Numbered from the stretch's first letter, positions 37,022 to 45,518 are shown. The stretch: DNA of 64,000 bases from Gordonia spumicola (GCF_009932475.1 NZ_BJOV01000005.1:806001-870000); one strand, 5' to 3'. A program made the numbers and translations. The notes: generated by a model not told the origin, from the sequence alone.

Positions 37022-37927
37022 GTGACCAGGACTCCACGTTGGACGCCCGGCGAGGCCGCCGAGCTCGCAGTCGTCGCCCGCAGTGTCGCCGAGACCGCCG
37101 CAGCCCAGGTGCGCACGAGACGGGCGGAACTGTTCGCGATCACCGGGACGACGCGCGACGACGACGCGGTGGCCGCCAAGTCGACCCCGACCGACCCGGT
37201 CACCGTCGCCGACACCGAGACCGAGGCGCTCATCCGTGCGCTGCTGCGCGACCTGCGTCCCGACGACTCGATCCTCGGTGAGGAGGCGGGCGGCAGCGTC
37301 GACGTGCCCGACGGCGTGCGCTGGGTGGTCGACCCCATAGACGGGACCGTCAACTTCCTCTACGGCATACCGGCCTATGCGGTGTCGGTGGCGGCGCAGG
37401 TCGGCGGGGTGTCGATCGCCGGGGCCGTGGTCGACGTCGCGCGCGGCGTCACCTACTGGGCGTGGGCGGGCGGCGGCGCGTACTCGTGCCCCGGCACCGC
37501 GGAGGACCCGCGGGGCGAGCCGGTCCGTCTGCGCGCCAACCCGATCGACGATCCGGGCTTCGCTCTCGTCGCGACGGGCTTCGCGTACGCGGCGAGCCGT
37601 CGCGAGCAGCAGGGCGCGATCGTCGCCCGGCTGCTGCCTGCCGTCCGCGACCTCCGGCGGATGGGGGCCGCGGCCCTCGACCTGTGCATGGTGGCCTCCG
37701 GAGCCGTCGACGCCCACTTCGAGCACGGCCTGAGTCCCTGGGACTGGGCGGCGGGCGGGCTGATCGCCGCGGAGGCGGGCGCTCGTGTGGTCCTCCCGCC
37801 GGCCGACTCGCGGTCGAGCGACGGCGACGTCACGATCGCCGTGGCTCCGGGCGTAGCAGACCGGTTCCTGGCCCTGCTCGACGACGCGGGGGCGCTGCGG
37901 GCCCTGCCCGTCGGTCAGCAGGACTGA
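37022..37927 (+). CDS. suhB: Inositol monophosphatase family protein (SuhB)
   Basis: Mg-dependent phosphatase of 301 residues producing inositol for phosphatidylinositol and mycothiol. Metal and active-site motifs are SILGEEAG, WVVDPIDGTVNFLYG and SPWDWAAGGLIAAEAG. TAGACT at 37009-37014 is 7 bases before the GTG start, so the mRNA is probably leaderless. It diverges from ppgK, and its last 13 bases overlap the convergent cei gene. Confidence 0.93.
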   Translation: MTRTPRWTPGEAAELAVVARSVAETAAAQVRTRRAELFAITGTTRDDDAVAAKSTPTDPVTVADTETEALIRALLRDLRPDDSILGEEAGGSVDVPDGVRWVVDPIDGTVNFLYGIPAYAVSVAAQVGGVSIAGAVVDVARGVTYWAWAGGGAYSCPGTAEDPRGEPVRLRANPIDDPGFALVATGFAYAASRREQQGAIVARLLPAVRDLRRMGAAALDLCMVASGAVDAHFEHGLSPWDWAAGGLIAAEAGARVVLPPADSRSSDGDVTIAVAPGVADRFLALLDDAGALRALPVGQQD

Positions 37928-38562
37928 TCGTGCACGGCGTCGAGCAACGACTGGTCGACCGGGGACTGCTTCGGGTTCGGTGACGAGACGCGCAGTGCGT
38001 CGATCGCCGACTGCGCGTCCTGGCTCGGCATCGTCGACGTGTAGAACTCGCCGAGCGCGAGGTCGACGTCGGTGCCCGCCCTTCCGTCGTTGACGAGCTG
38101 GGCGCACGGCGCGACGAGCCACACGGCGGCGGCCGCGGCCTGACCGTTGGATCCGAACCGGATCTGGGCCACGCAGTTCAGGTCCCGATTCGGGTAGACG
38201 GTGTCGTCCGCGTACGCCGGATCGGCGGCTCGGTAGCCCAGCGAGGTCAGATCGTCGCTCACCGATCGGGCCGACCCGCGGGCCGCGGCCGAATTGAGCA
38301 CGCGGACTCCGAACGTGGACAACGCGGCGGGTGCGACGGACGCCATCTCGGACCGGTCGACGACTGTCAGTGTGGCGCCCGCGGCCATCGAGCAGTCGGT
38401 CTTCACGGTGTCGTCGCCTCGACCGGAGAATGCGAACGCCCAGGCCCCGGCGGCCGCGACCGCGAGCACTGCCAGGACGACGATGCCCGGCGTCATGTTC
38501 CGGCGCAGGAACGGCTTGCCCTTGGAGTCGGTCGTGTAACCGGTGGCGATTTTCGAGACCAC
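37915..38562 (-). CDS. cei: Envelope integrity protein Cei
   Basis: A 215-residue membrane-anchored protein: a short cytoplasmic part (KIATGYTTDSKGKPFLRRN), one transmembrane helix (GIVVLAVLAVAAAGAWAFAF), then an extracytoplasmic LytR_C-like domain (TFGVRVLNSAAARGSARSV) with several Cys. Rv2700 (Cei) holds the same place in M. tuberculosis and is needed for envelope integrity. GTG 38562 is favoured because AAGAAGG lies upstream; GTG 38574 overlaps that ribosome-binding site. The GC-rich tail overlaps the suhB 3' end. Confidence 0.87.
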   Translation of the reverse strand: MVSKIATGYTTDSKGKPFLRRNMTPGIVVLAVLAVAAAGAWAFAFSGRGDDTVKTDCSMAAGATLTVVDRSEMASVAPAALSTFGVRVLNSAAARGSARSVSDDLTSLGYRAADPAYADDTVYPNRDLNCVAQIRFGSNGQAAAAAVWLVAPCAQLVNDGRAGTDVDLALGEFYTSTMPSQDAQSAIDALRVSSPNPKQSPVDQSLLDAVHDQSC

Positions 38563-38896
38563 GTCGCTTCGCACCTTCTTCAGGGGTCGGTCGAGATCGG
38601 TTCAGTCGGGATCACTCTAGTGGTCCCGCGGACCGGGGAGCGCGGCGGCACGCCGGAGCCGCGCCGCCGAGGAATTTGTCGTCCGAATGGGTGAATAGTG
38701 TGGCGCTGTTGACAGGCCTTGAAGTCTCACCTAGAGTACGGGCGCCCAAGGTCATACACGGCCGATCGGGGCGCGAGGTCGAACCACGAGTTCGGCGCCC
38801 GCACAGGGATTCGCCCGCGCCGGGAATAATCCCGACGGACCGAGCGATGAATGACCGGACACGACAAATACTCCAGACAATCCAGGCAGGCAGGCA
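38563..38896 (+). promoter_or_regulatory. Promoter and long leader of the DUF4193 gene
   Basis: TTGACA (38709-38714), 17 bases, TAGAGT (38732-38737): the best consensus housekeeping promoter seen in the window. Transcription near 38744 would give a leader of about 150 bases. The leader has a small stem CGGGA-ATAA-TCCCG (38821-38834) and no recognised riboswitch. The part nearer cei (38563-38700) should hold the cei promoter; nothing clear was seen there. Confidence 0.75.
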
Positions 38897-39196
38897 ATGG
38901 CAACTGACTACGACGCGCCCCGGCGGACCAACGACGACGATCTCGCCGAGGACTCGCTCGAGGAACTGAAGGCGCGCCGAAACGAAGCGCAGTCCGGCGA
39001 CGTCGACGTCGACGAGGGTGACACCGCGGAGTCGTTCGAACTGCCTGGCGCCGACCTCTCCGGCGAGGAGCTGTCGGTTCGTGTGGTCCCGAAGCAGGAC
39101 GACGAGTTCACGTGCACGAGCTGCTTCCTCGTCTACCACCGCAATCGGCTGGCCGAGCAGAACGGCTCCGAGCTGATCTGCGTCGACTGCGCCTGA
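38897..39196 (+). CDS. DUF4193 zinc-ribbon protein (Rv2699c-like)
   Basis: A 99-residue protein with an acidic N-terminal part (DDDLAEDSLEELKARR, VDVDEGDTAESFEL) and a C-terminal four-Cys zinc site: FTCTSCFLVYHRNRLA and ELICVDCA. It is conserved in actinobacteria near sigA, and essential in M. tuberculosis as I recall. It may bind RNA polymerase or ribosomes, but this is unproved. It has the strongest promoter in the window, consistent with an abundant protein. Confidence 0.88.
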   Translation: MATDYDAPRRTNDDDLAEDSLEELKARRNEAQSGDVDVDEGDTAESFELPGADLSGEELSVRVVPKQDDEFTCTSCFLVYHRNRLAEQNGSELICVDCA

Positions 39197-39231
39197 GTCA
39201 TCGTTCGAACGCCAGTCGTCGATCGAACTCC

Positions 39232-39272
39232 GACAGACGCCGTACGGGAACTACTCCCGTGCGGCGTCTGTC
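39232..39272. terminator. Terminator hairpin overlapping the DUF3093 stop
   Basis: GACAGACGCCG (39232-39242) and CGGCGTCTGTC (39262-39272) pair, continued by ACGGGA/TCCCGT across one G-T pair; the loop is ACTAC. It sits between the convergent DUF4193 and DUF3093 genes and contains the last codons of the latter. Confidence 0.75.
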
Positions 39273-39745
39273 ATGTCGAGGGCCTCGAGGACCTTCTCGG
39301 GGTGACGAGTGGACACCAGCCAGTACGGGGTGGGGTCGTCGGGGTCGTCGAGGACGAGCAGCACCATCGACTTGATCCACGACCGGTGCATGAGGAACGC
39401 TGCGGGGTCGAGCTGACGGCCGAGCGCGGCGCTGCGCTGGGACGGTCCGATCGTCGCGCCGCGGGCGATGACCTCGGACGGAAGCACCGCTTTGTGGGCG
39501 TGGACGGCGCCGTCGGCGTCCACGCGGATCAGGGTGCGGCCCATGGACCAGATGCCCCACGCGATGAGGACCCCGAGCAGCGGGTAGGCGATCACGCTCC
39601 ACGACTGGCGGTACGCGGCCAACTGGATCTCGTAGCCGAGAACGGCGGTCAGCACCGCGCCGGCGATCCACCACCACCAGGGCGCCGTGAGTCGTTCGGT
39701 GTACCGATCGGCGCGTTCGGTCGCCGTCTGGGGAGATTCCGTCAC
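39251..39745 (-). CDS. DUF3093 membrane protein (Rv2698-like)
   Basis: A 164-residue protein with two transmembrane helices near the N-terminus (APWWWWIAGAVLTAVLGYEI and SVIAYPLLGVLIAWGIWSM). A soluble C-terminal domain resembles a membrane-attached PH-like fold (DADGAVHAHKAVLPSEVIAR, STRHPEKVLEALD). Function is unknown. GTG 39745 lies 7 bases after TAATCT (minus strand), indicating leaderless transcription. It diverges from dut, as in M. tuberculosis. Confidence 0.83.
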   Translation of the reverse strand: MTESPQTATERADRYTERLTAPWWWWIAGAVLTAVLGYEIQLAAYRQSWSVIAYPLLGVLIAWGIWSMGRTLIRVDADGAVHAHKAVLPSEVIARGATIGPSQRSAALGRQLDPAAFLMHRSWIKSMVLLVLDDPDDPTPYWLVSTRHPEKVLEALDMTDAARE

Positions 39746-39752
39746 GCCGTCC

Positions 39753-39781
39753 AGATTAGTCGGGGCGCCGACTAGTAGTCT
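39753..39781. promoter_or_regulatory. Divergent leaderless promoters for DUF3093 and dut
   Basis: TAATCT on the minus strand (39758-39753) and TAGTCT on the plus strand (39776-39781) stand back to back. Each is 6-7 bases from its GTG start. The -35 region of each must lie within or beyond the other's -10, so the two promoters should interfere. Confidence 0.65.
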
Positions 39782-39787
39782 GCGGGG

Positions 39788-40297
39788 GTGACCACGCAGA
39801 GTCGTACGCAGACGTACCCGCCGTTGCGCATCCGCCGCCTGGACGCCGGACTCCCGCTGCCGGTGAGAGCCCATCCCGACGACGCGGGAGTCGATCTGTT
39901 CGCGGCGACCGACCTGGAACTCGAACCCGGTCACCGGCGACTCGTCGGCACCGGTGTCGCCATCGCCCTGCCGGTCGGGACGGTCGGGCTCATCCATCCG
40001 CGTTCGGGTCTCGCCGCCCGAGCGGGCCTGTCGATCGTGAACACACCGGGCACCATCGACGCGGGCTACCGCGGCGAGATCAAGGTGTGCCTGATCAATC
40101 ACGACCCGGAGACGACGATCTCGATCGCCCGGGGCGATCGGATCGCGCAATTGGTCGTCCAGAAGGTGGAGCTCCCGGACGTCGTCGAGGTCGACGAACT
40201 CGACGATACGGCGCGCGGCGACGGCGGTCACGGATCCAGCGGCGGGCACGCCATCCTCACAGACGACATCTCCAGCGACGAGAAGGCACAGGCATGA
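39788..40297 (+). CDS. dut: dUTP diphosphatase
   Basis: Hydrolyses dUTP to dUMP, preventing uracil incorporation and feeding dTMP synthesis. Trimeric dUTPase motifs in its 169 residues: [12 protein letters not shown] (1), [10 protein letters not shown] (2), [11 protein letters not shown] (3), [11 protein letters not shown] (4) and the flexible C-terminal [11 protein letters not shown] (5). The GTG start is 6 bases after a -10 box. It overlaps the next gene by ATGA, forming a two-gene operon. Confidence 0.96.
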   Translation: MTTQSRTQTYPPLRIRRLDAGLPLPVRAHPDDAGVDLFAATDLELEPGHRRLVGTGVAIALPVGTVGLIHPRSGLAARAGLSIVNTPGTIDAGYRGEIKVCLINHDPETTISIARGDRIAQLVVQKVELPDVVEVDELDDTARGDGGHGSSGGHAILTDDISSDEKAQA

Positions 40298-41151
40298 GCG
40301 GCACCAAGACGATCGGCGAAGCGGGCGGACCGTACGACATCGACGACCTCGCGGGCTCGCCCGACGACCTGACCAACTCGCATCTCGACCTCGGCTCGGT
40401 GCTGATGCCGGTCGTCGAGGGCGGCCAGGTGACCGTCGAGATGTCGGCGGAGAATCAGCCGGAGGCCGTGTACCTGGTGACCCCGGTCGGCCGCATCGGC
40501 ATCCACGCGTTCGCGGCGCCCCGGAGCGGCGGCCTGTGGCGCGAGGTGGTCAGGGAGCTGGCCGAGTCGCTGCGCGCCGAGGGCGCCCAGACGTCGATCG
40601 AGGACGGGCACTGGGGTCGCGAGGTGCTGGCGCGGGTCGAGGGCGGACATCACCGCTTCATCGGCGTCGACGGGTCCCGCTGGATGGTCCGCCTCGTCGC
40701 GAGCGGTCCGGACGAGGCGGGGGAGCAGCTCGCGCAATTGGCCCGCGCGGTGCTCGCGGAGACCGTCGTCCGGCGCGGTACCCAGCCGTACCCGCCCCGT
40801 GAGGTGCTTCCGCTCGTCCTGCCGCCGGTGCTGGCGGAGCAGGTGGCGGCGGCCCAGCAGCAGATGGCGCAGGAGCAGGGGCTCGGGCCGACGTCCGAGC
40901 CGATCTCCGGCGCCCCGGCTCCGGAGGCGTCGGCCGATGCCGGCGCCGACGAGGTGCTCCCCGGCGGGGCCGTCGCGCAGAGCGCCGCGGCGACCGTGTT
41001 CACCGAGGCGCAGCCGTCCGGATCGTCGGTCGACGAGGAGTCCGACGACGCGCAGGCGGTCGAGCCGTCCCCGGATGCCCTGTCGTCAGACGCCCCGTCC
41101 CCGTCTCGGGGCTCGGCGTTGTCCCGGCTCCGTGGGCGACGTCGGCGCTGA
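40294..41151 (+). CDS. DUF3710 protein (Rv2696c-like)
   Basis: A 285-residue soluble protein with the DUF3710 core: [48 protein letters not shown] and [18 protein letters not shown] low-complexity acidic tail ends in a basic SRLRGRRRR. Function is unknown, but the gene is always close to dut in actinobacteria as I recall. Its ATG overlaps the dut stop, so it is translationally coupled. The tail differs in composition from the core and is probably disordered. Confidence 0.85.
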   Translation: MSGTKTIGEAGGPYDIDDLAGSPDDLTNSHLDLGSVLMPVVEGGQVTVEMSAENQPEAVYLVTPVGRIGIHAFAAPRSGGLWREVVRELAESLRAEGAQTSIEDGHWGREVLARVEGGHHRFIGVDGSRWMVRLVASGPDEAGEQLAQLARAVLAETVVRRGTQPYPPREVLPLVLPPVLAEQVAAAQQQMAQEQGLGPTSEPISGAPAPEASADAGADEVLPGGAVAQSAAATVFTEAQPSGSSVDEESDDAQAVEPSPDALSSDAPSPSRGSALSRLRGRRRR

Positions 41152-41155
41152 CGAC

Positions 41156-41866
41156 TCAGGTGCGGGCTGCTCCGGAGGCTGCGTCCGCGAGCGCGGCGAA
41201 GCAGGCGTCACCGAGGAGGCGCTCGTCCGGACCGAATTCGGTGAGCGGCGTCTCGACGACGGCTCCGCGGGGCGCGGCCGCCGCCCAGGCGCGTCCGACG
41301 TCGGCGGGATGCAGCGGATCGTCCGGCGCGACCGCGACACCGAGCGGGACCGTCAACGATGCGATGTCGGTGAGCGACGGCCCGACGAACGTCGACGCCG
41401 CACGCAGTTGAGCGACCAGGCCTCGCGGGTGGAGTGAGCGCCACGATCGGGCCAGTTCGGCGCCGAGCCAGTCGGGGCTGCCCGCCACCATCGCGGAGAC
41501 TGTCGGTTCGAGACCGTCGTTCTCGATGCTCTCGGCGGTGAGCCGAGCGGAGACGGACGCGACGGAGTCGCCGGGGGCCCCCGACCACGCGGGGAGTGCG
41601 GCGAGGACGCCGTCGCATCGTGCCGCGCGTCCCGGATCGAGCGCCCACGAGACGGCGATCGCGGCGCCGATGGACACGCCGCCGACGATCACCGACTCCG
41701 ACCGCTCGGCGATCGCATCGATCCTGGTCAGATAGCTCGCGACCAGGTCCGCGTCGGGTTCGAGGCAGTGCAGTTCGGCACCGGTGACCGCGGCCCGACG
41801 ATGGAAGACGCGGCGGACGAAGTCGGCGTCCGACCCTGTGCCCGGCATCACGATGACTGTGCGCAT
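41156..41866 (-). CDS. Alpha/beta-hydrolase-like protein (Rv2695-like)
   Basis: A 236-residue protein with an alpha/beta hydrolase core: VIVMPGTGSDADFVRRVF, then VIVGGVSIGAAIAVSWAL, where GVSIG is a GxSxG nucleophile elbow (Ser near residue 84). A later Asp is in VAVAPDDPLHPADVGRAW. A clear catalytic His is not obvious. Substrate unknown. It converges with the dut operon and diverges from the OB-fold gene. The ATG at 41866 may be leaderless, 6 bases after CAAGAT. Confidence 0.78.
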   Translation of the reverse strand: MRTVIVMPGTGSDADFVRRVFHRRAAVTGAELHCLEPDADLVASYLTRIDAIAERSESVIVGGVSIGAAIAVSWALDPGRAARCDGVLAALPAWSGAPGDSVASVSARLTAESIENDGLEPTVSAMVAGSPDWLGAELARSWRSLHPRGLVAQLRAASTFVGPSLTDIASLTVPLGVAVAPDDPLHPADVGRAWAAAAPRGAVVETPLTEFGPDERLLGDACFAALADAASGAART

Positions 41867-41936
41867 ACAACGATCTTGCACGGGGAGTATGGTGAGGCTG
41901 CAAGCGACTTCGACGGGACGTGCCCGGAGGGTGGGG

Positions 41937-42329
41937 ATGACGAACACCGGTCTGCTCAAGCGGCTGAGCAAGATGCTCACCGAAGACCTCGAGGACATCG
42001 AGGAAGAGCGAGTACAACGCGAGTGTCGGGAGGCCAGTGCACAGCACGCCACCGACGCTCAGCCCGCCCGCGAGTGCACTCGCGGAAAGCAGGCCGTGAT
42101 GGTCGGCGAACTCCGCTCGGTGGAGACCTGCTCCCGCAACACCCATTCCGGTGTGCGGGCGGAGTTCTTCGACGGCACCGACACGGTGATCCTCAAGTGG
42201 ATGGGCCGCAATCGGATCCCGGGCATCGAGCCCGGCCGCCGTCTGACAGTCCGCGGCCGCGTCGCCAACGCCGACGGAATGAAGGTCGTCTACAACCCCG
42301 AGTACGAACTCCACTCCGCCGACGACTGA
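41937..42329 (+). CDS. OB-fold nucleic-acid-binding-like protein (Rv2694c-like)
   Basis: A 130-residue protein with a helical N-terminus (LLKRLSKMLTEDLEDIEEE) and a C-terminal OB-fold barrel: VMVGELRSVETCSRN, GVRAEFFDGTDTVILKWMG, GIEPGRRLTVRGRVA. It resembles the RecG-wedge/tRNA_anti class. Possible roles in DNA or RNA binding are inferred only from the fold. GGAGG lies 7 bases before ATG 41937. Confidence 0.82.
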   Translation: MTNTGLLKRLSKMLTEDLEDIEEERVQRECREASAQHATDAQPARECTRGKQAVMVGELRSVETCSRNTHSGVRAEFFDGTDTVILKWMGRNRIPGIEPGRRLTVRGRVANADGMKVVYNPEYELHSADD

Positions 42330-42344
42330 CACGTCCTGGCGGTG

Positions 42345-42782
42345 TCAGGCGGTCAGGAGCACCGCGCCGAGGGTGACGAGGGCCGCCGTCTTCACGAGCT
42401 CGAGACCGACGTACCAGAGGTGCGCGTGGCTGCGCTCGGCCGGAATGTCGTCGGGCGATGCGAGCACCGCGTCGGAGCGACGTGCGAGCGCCGGGCGAAC
42501 CGCGATCACCTGGACGGCGAGCGCCGCGACGGCCGCGCCGAGGGCCGGGCCCGCGAGACGCGGCCAGCCGTCCCCGGCGACCATCGCCACGATCAGGGCG
42601 AGTGCCCACACCGCTTCGACGCTGTTCAGCGCGCGGAACACGAGCCTGCCGATGCCGAGGCCGAGCGGAATCGTGATCCCCGGAGCGCGGAACTTCAGCG
42701 GCGCCTCGATGAACGAGATGGCGGCCACCATTCCCAGCCACAGGAACGTGGCCGCGACCGCAGTGGCGTGTGCGGCGTTCAT
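42345..42782 (-). CDS. Four-helix membrane protein coupled to flavohaemoprotein
   Basis: A 145-residue protein with about four transmembrane segments: VAATFLWLGMVAAISFIEAP, ALNSVEAVWALALIVAMVAG, ALGAAVAALAVQVIAV and ELVKTAALVTLGAVLLT. No family is recognised with confidence. The start ATG overlaps the TGA of the flavohaemoprotein gene (ATGA), so the two are co-expressed. Conserved polar residues inside helices (Glu in FIEAP) could serve a transport or haem/redox role. Position in the operon suggests a link to NO or respiratory stress. Confidence 0.72.
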   Translation of the reverse strand: MNAAHATAVAATFLWLGMVAAISFIEAPLKFRAPGITIPLGLGIGRLVFRALNSVEAVWALALIVAMVAGDGWPRLAGPALGAAVAALAVQVIAVRPALARRSDAVLASPDDIPAERSHAHLWYVGLELVKTAALVTLGAVLLTA

Positions 42783-43942
42783 CGCCGGACGCCGCCGAAC
42801 GTCTCGAACCGGATCCGCTCGGCGGGCAGGTCGCGGTCGGCGAGCGCGTCGCGCACCGAGTCCATGAATCCGGCCGGGCCGCAGACGAGGGCGGTGGTCG
42901 CGGGGTCGACGGGGACGTCGGACAGGTCGATCAGACCGATGCGCGTGGTCGGGCCGGCGCTGACTCCGTGCTCGTACCACTGGTAGAGGCTGCCGCCGGG
43001 CAACTGTGCGACGAGTTCGCCGATCTCGCCGCGATGGGGCTGGCGGGCCCGGGAACGGTCGGCGTGCAGCACCTGGACCTTGCGGGTGTCGCCGGTGCGG
43101 ACGAGGTGATGCAGGATGCCGATCATCGGCGTGCAGCCGATGCCCGCGGAGGCGAGCAGCAGCGGACCGTCGTCGTCGGGCAGCGTCAGATCACCGAACG
43201 GCGTGCTCACGGTCAGCTCGTCGCCGCCGAACGCGTTCTCGTGCAGCCAGGACGACACCTCGCCGTCGAGCTTCACACTGAATCGCCACGTCGGATCGTC
43301 CACGGCTCCGGTGAGGCTGTACTGCCGGATCTGGCGCGCGCCGTCGGCGAGCGGAACCTGCACCGAGATGTACTGACCCGGCGTGAAGTCCGGGAGCCGA
43401 GAGCCGTCGGTCGACGCCACGGTGAACGACACGGCGTCGGGTGACACCTGGTCGCGGTCGGCGACGCGCACGGTCCGCCACACCTGGCCCGGTGCGACGC
43501 CCGCTGAGGCGTACAACTCGTTCTCGCGCCCGATCAGGACGTGCGCCATCTCCCAGTACAGTTCGTCCCACGCCGCCGCGACCTCCGGGGTGACGGCCTC
43601 GCCGAGGACCTCCACGATCGCGGCGAACAGGTGCTCGTGCACGATCGGATACTGGTCTGCGACCACGCCGAGCGACGCGTGCTTGTGGGCGATGCGTTCG
43701 GTGATCGACCGCTGCAGGTCGAGGTCGGGCATCAGTTGCAGCCGGGCGAAGGCGGCGATGGATCCGGCGAGGACGACGGGCTGCGACCCGTTCTGCTGGT
43801 TGGTCCGGTTGAACAGGTCCGACAGCAGGCCGGGGTGCGCCGCGAAGAGCCGTCCGTAGAAGTTCTCGGTGATGGCGTCGAGGGCGCCCTCGACGGCGGG
43901 CAGGGTCGCCTCGATCATGGTGCGGCTGTCGTGAGAGATCAT
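42779..43942 (-). CDS. hmp: Flavohaemoprotein (nitric oxide dioxygenase)
   Basis: Oxidises NO to nitrate with O2 and NADPH. Of its 387 residues, about 1-135 form a globin domain with B10 Tyr29 (ENFYGRLF), E7 Gln (TNQQNGSQ) and proximal His88 (AHKHASLGV). An FAD domain (RQYSLTGAVDD) and an NAD(P) domain (LLLASAGIGCTPMIGILHHL, CGPAGFMDSV) follow. ATG 43942 has GAGGAG nine bases upstream. A perfect inverted repeat lies about 93 bases upstream. It is the first gene of a two-gene operon. Confidence 0.93.
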   Translation of the reverse strand: MISHDSRTMIEATLPAVEGALDAITENFYGRLFAAHPGLLSDLFNRTNQQNGSQPVVLAGSIAAFARLQLMPDLDLQRSITERIAHKHASLGVVADQYPIVHEHLFAAIVEVLGEAVTPEVAAAWDELYWEMAHVLIGRENELYASAGVAPGQVWRTVRVADRDQVSPDAVSFTVASTDGSRLPDFTPGQYISVQVPLADGARQIRQYSLTGAVDDPTWRFSVKLDGEVSSWLHENAFGGDELTVSTPFGDLTLPDDDGPLLLASAGIGCTPMIGILHHLVRTGDTRKVQVLHADRSRARQPHRGEIGELVAQLPGGSLYQWYEHGVSAGPTTRIGLIDLSDVPVDPATTALVCGPAGFMDSVRDALADRDLPAERIRFETFGGVRR

Positions 43943-44034
43943 GTCGTCGTACTCCTCGCGTGGTGATCCGGGCGTCGCGGGCAGCGTGCCCGAATCGATC
44001 TGACCACGGGGGTCGCTAGGGGAGGACGAATCGT

Positions 44035-44058
44035 GTCGCAGGTCTCGTGACCTGCGAC
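44035..44058. promoter_or_regulatory. Perfect inverted repeat upstream of hmp
   Basis: GTCGCAGGTC-TCGT-GACCTGCGAC: 10-base arms around 4 bases. It could be an operator for hmp or an RNA hairpin. It does not match the AT-rich NsrR consensus I know, so the binder is unknown. Confidence 0.6.
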
Positions 44059-44094
44059 GATGTAGGGACAATGGCTCCTACGTCCGATGGGCAC

Positions 44095-44127
44095 AAAGTA
44101 CCTACTACGTCACGTCGTAGGTACTTT
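44095..44127 (-). terminator. Terminator hairpin at the end of ceoC
   Basis: Arms AAAGTACCTAC (44095-44105) and GTAGGTACTTT (44117-44127), with a second small ACGT/ACGT pairing inside. On the minus strand the stem begins within the last ceoC codons and ends in TTT. Confidence 0.7.
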
Positions 44128-44775
44128 CATGGCGTGGTGGAGGTCGGCTTCGGCCTCCTCCGGCGCCACGAAGACGAGCTCGTCGCCGCCTTCGAGGGAA
44201 TCGTCTGACTGCGGCACGATCACGCGCTTGCCCCGGATGATCGCCACCAATGCCACGTCGCGGGGCAGCTGCAGGCGGCGGACCGCCTTGCCTGCCAGGG
44301 GAGTGTCGTCGGGCAGCGTCAACTCCACCAGATTGGCCTGACCCTGACGGAACGTCATCAGGCGGACGAGGTCGCCGACCGAGACGGCCTCCTCCACGAG
44401 CGATGCGAGCATGCGGGGCGTGGAGACCGCCACGTCGACGCCCCAGTCGTCGTTGAAGAGCCACTCGTTGCGCGGATCGTTCACGCGCGCGACGACGCGG
44501 TTGACGGCGAACTCGGTGGTCGCGAGGAGGCTGACCACGAGATTGGCCTTGTCGTCGCCGGTGGCCGCGACCATCACGTCGAACGTCTGCAGTTCGGTGC
44601 GTTCGAGATCGTCGAGCTCGCACGCGTCGGCGTGCACCCACACGGCGCCCGACACGGACTCGCGGTCGATGTGCGACGGGTCCTTCTCGAACAACGTCAC
44701 GTCGTGCTCGTTGAGCAGCAGTTCGCGGGCGATGGCACGTCCGACGGCTCCGGCTCCGGCGATGGCGACCTTCAC
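44110..44775 (-). CDS. ceoC: TrkA-family potassium uptake regulator CeoC
   Basis: A 221-residue protein with a TrkA_N Rossmann domain (VAIAGAGAVGRAIAREL near the start, then EKDPSHID) and a C-terminal TrkA_C domain (LTLPDDTPLAGKAVRRL, ELVFVAPEEAEADLHHAM). Such subunits bind NAD(H) or ATP and gate K+ uptake channels. GTG 44775 has AGGA a few bases upstream and lies 6 bases after ceoB. Its stop is embedded in a terminator hairpin. Confidence 0.92.
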   Translation of the reverse strand: MKVAIAGAGAVGRAIARELLLNEHDVTLFEKDPSHIDRESVSGAVWVHADACELDDLERTELQTFDVMVAATGDDKANLVVSLLATTEFAVNRVVARVNDPRNEWLFNDDWGVDVAVSTPRMLASLVEEAVSVGDLVRLMTFRQGQANLVELTLPDDTPLAGKAVRRLQLPRDVALVAIIRGKRVIVPQSDDSLEGGDELVFVAPEEAEADLHHAMKVPTT

Positions 44776-44781
44776 AGTTTC

Positions 44782-45441
44782 CTACTCCCCGAATTCGGCG
44801 GCCGCGACGGCGCGCGCATTGTCGACGTTCGCGGCGAGGGCGGCCACGTACAGTTCGTCGTCCTGCTGAATGACGGTCCGCGGCTCCGGCAGGATCGGCC
44901 GCCCGAGCCGGTGCAGGAACGCGATGCGGGCGCCGGTCTCCTCCTGGAACCGCTGGCAGTCGACGCCGACCCACGATTCGTGGAACGCGACCACCGCCAT
45001 CACCAGGGAGCCGGACGGATCGTGCCAGACCGGGGTGCTCGACGTGTCGCCGAGCGCGGAGACGAACCGTTCGGTGGTCCACGGGACGGTTGCGACGGTC
45101 GGGATGCCGAGACGCTCGAACACCGCGGCGCGCTTCGCGTCGTAGATGCGGGCGACGACCCGGTTGACGCCGAACGTCTCCCGCGCGACACGCGCCGAGA
45201 TGATGTTGGAGTTGTCGCCGGACGAGACCGCGGCGAACGCGTCTGCGCTCTCGATTCCGGCCTCGGCGAGGACATCGCGGTCGAAACCGACGCCCTGCAC
45301 CGTCCGACCGGTGAAGTCGTCGCCGAGTCGGCGGAACGCCGACGGATTCCGGTCGATGACGACCACTTCGTGTCCACGTCCGGACATGGCGACTGCCAGG
45401 GCCGATCCGACTCGGCCGCAGCCCATGATGATCACACGCAC
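44782..45441 (-). CDS. ceoB: TrkA-family potassium uptake regulator CeoB
   Basis: A 219-residue TrkA protein that opens VRVIIMGCGRVGSALA, then VVIDRNPSAFRRLGDDF. A TrkA_C domain follows (ESWVGVDCQRFQEETGARIA). It pairs with ceoC, the same two-gene arrangement as mycobacterial ceoBC/trkAB. GTG 45441 lies 8 bases after TAACGT on the minus strand, a leaderless arrangement. It diverges from the APC permease gene, which may be functionally linked. Confidence 0.92.
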   Translation of the reverse strand: MRVIIMGCGRVGSALAVAMSGRGHEVVVIDRNPSAFRRLGDDFTGRTVQGVGFDRDVLAEAGIESADAFAAVSSGDNSNIISARVARETFGVNRVVARIYDAKRAAVFERLGIPTVATVPWTTERFVSALGDTSSTPVWHDPSGSLVMAVVAFHESWVGVDCQRFQEETGARIAFLHRLGRPILPEPRTVIQQDDELYVAALAANVDNARAVAAAEFGE

Positions 45442-45518
45442 GGTGGGAGACGTTACTTCTCTCGCCGCGAAATCGCACCCCGGTGGTACGCGCCGATGTG
45501 ACGGCCTAATGTTGCTGC

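Noticed and set aside
38847..38969. Small upstream ORF (starting MNDRTRQILQ) overlapping the DUF4193 gene
   Set aside because: No ribosome-binding site; it continues out of frame through a conserved gene and becomes Thr/Arg-rich.
39201..39210. CGTTCGAACG read as an SOS box
   Set aside because: It lacks the TCGAAC-N4-GTTCGA spacing and lies between two convergent gene ends, not at a promoter.
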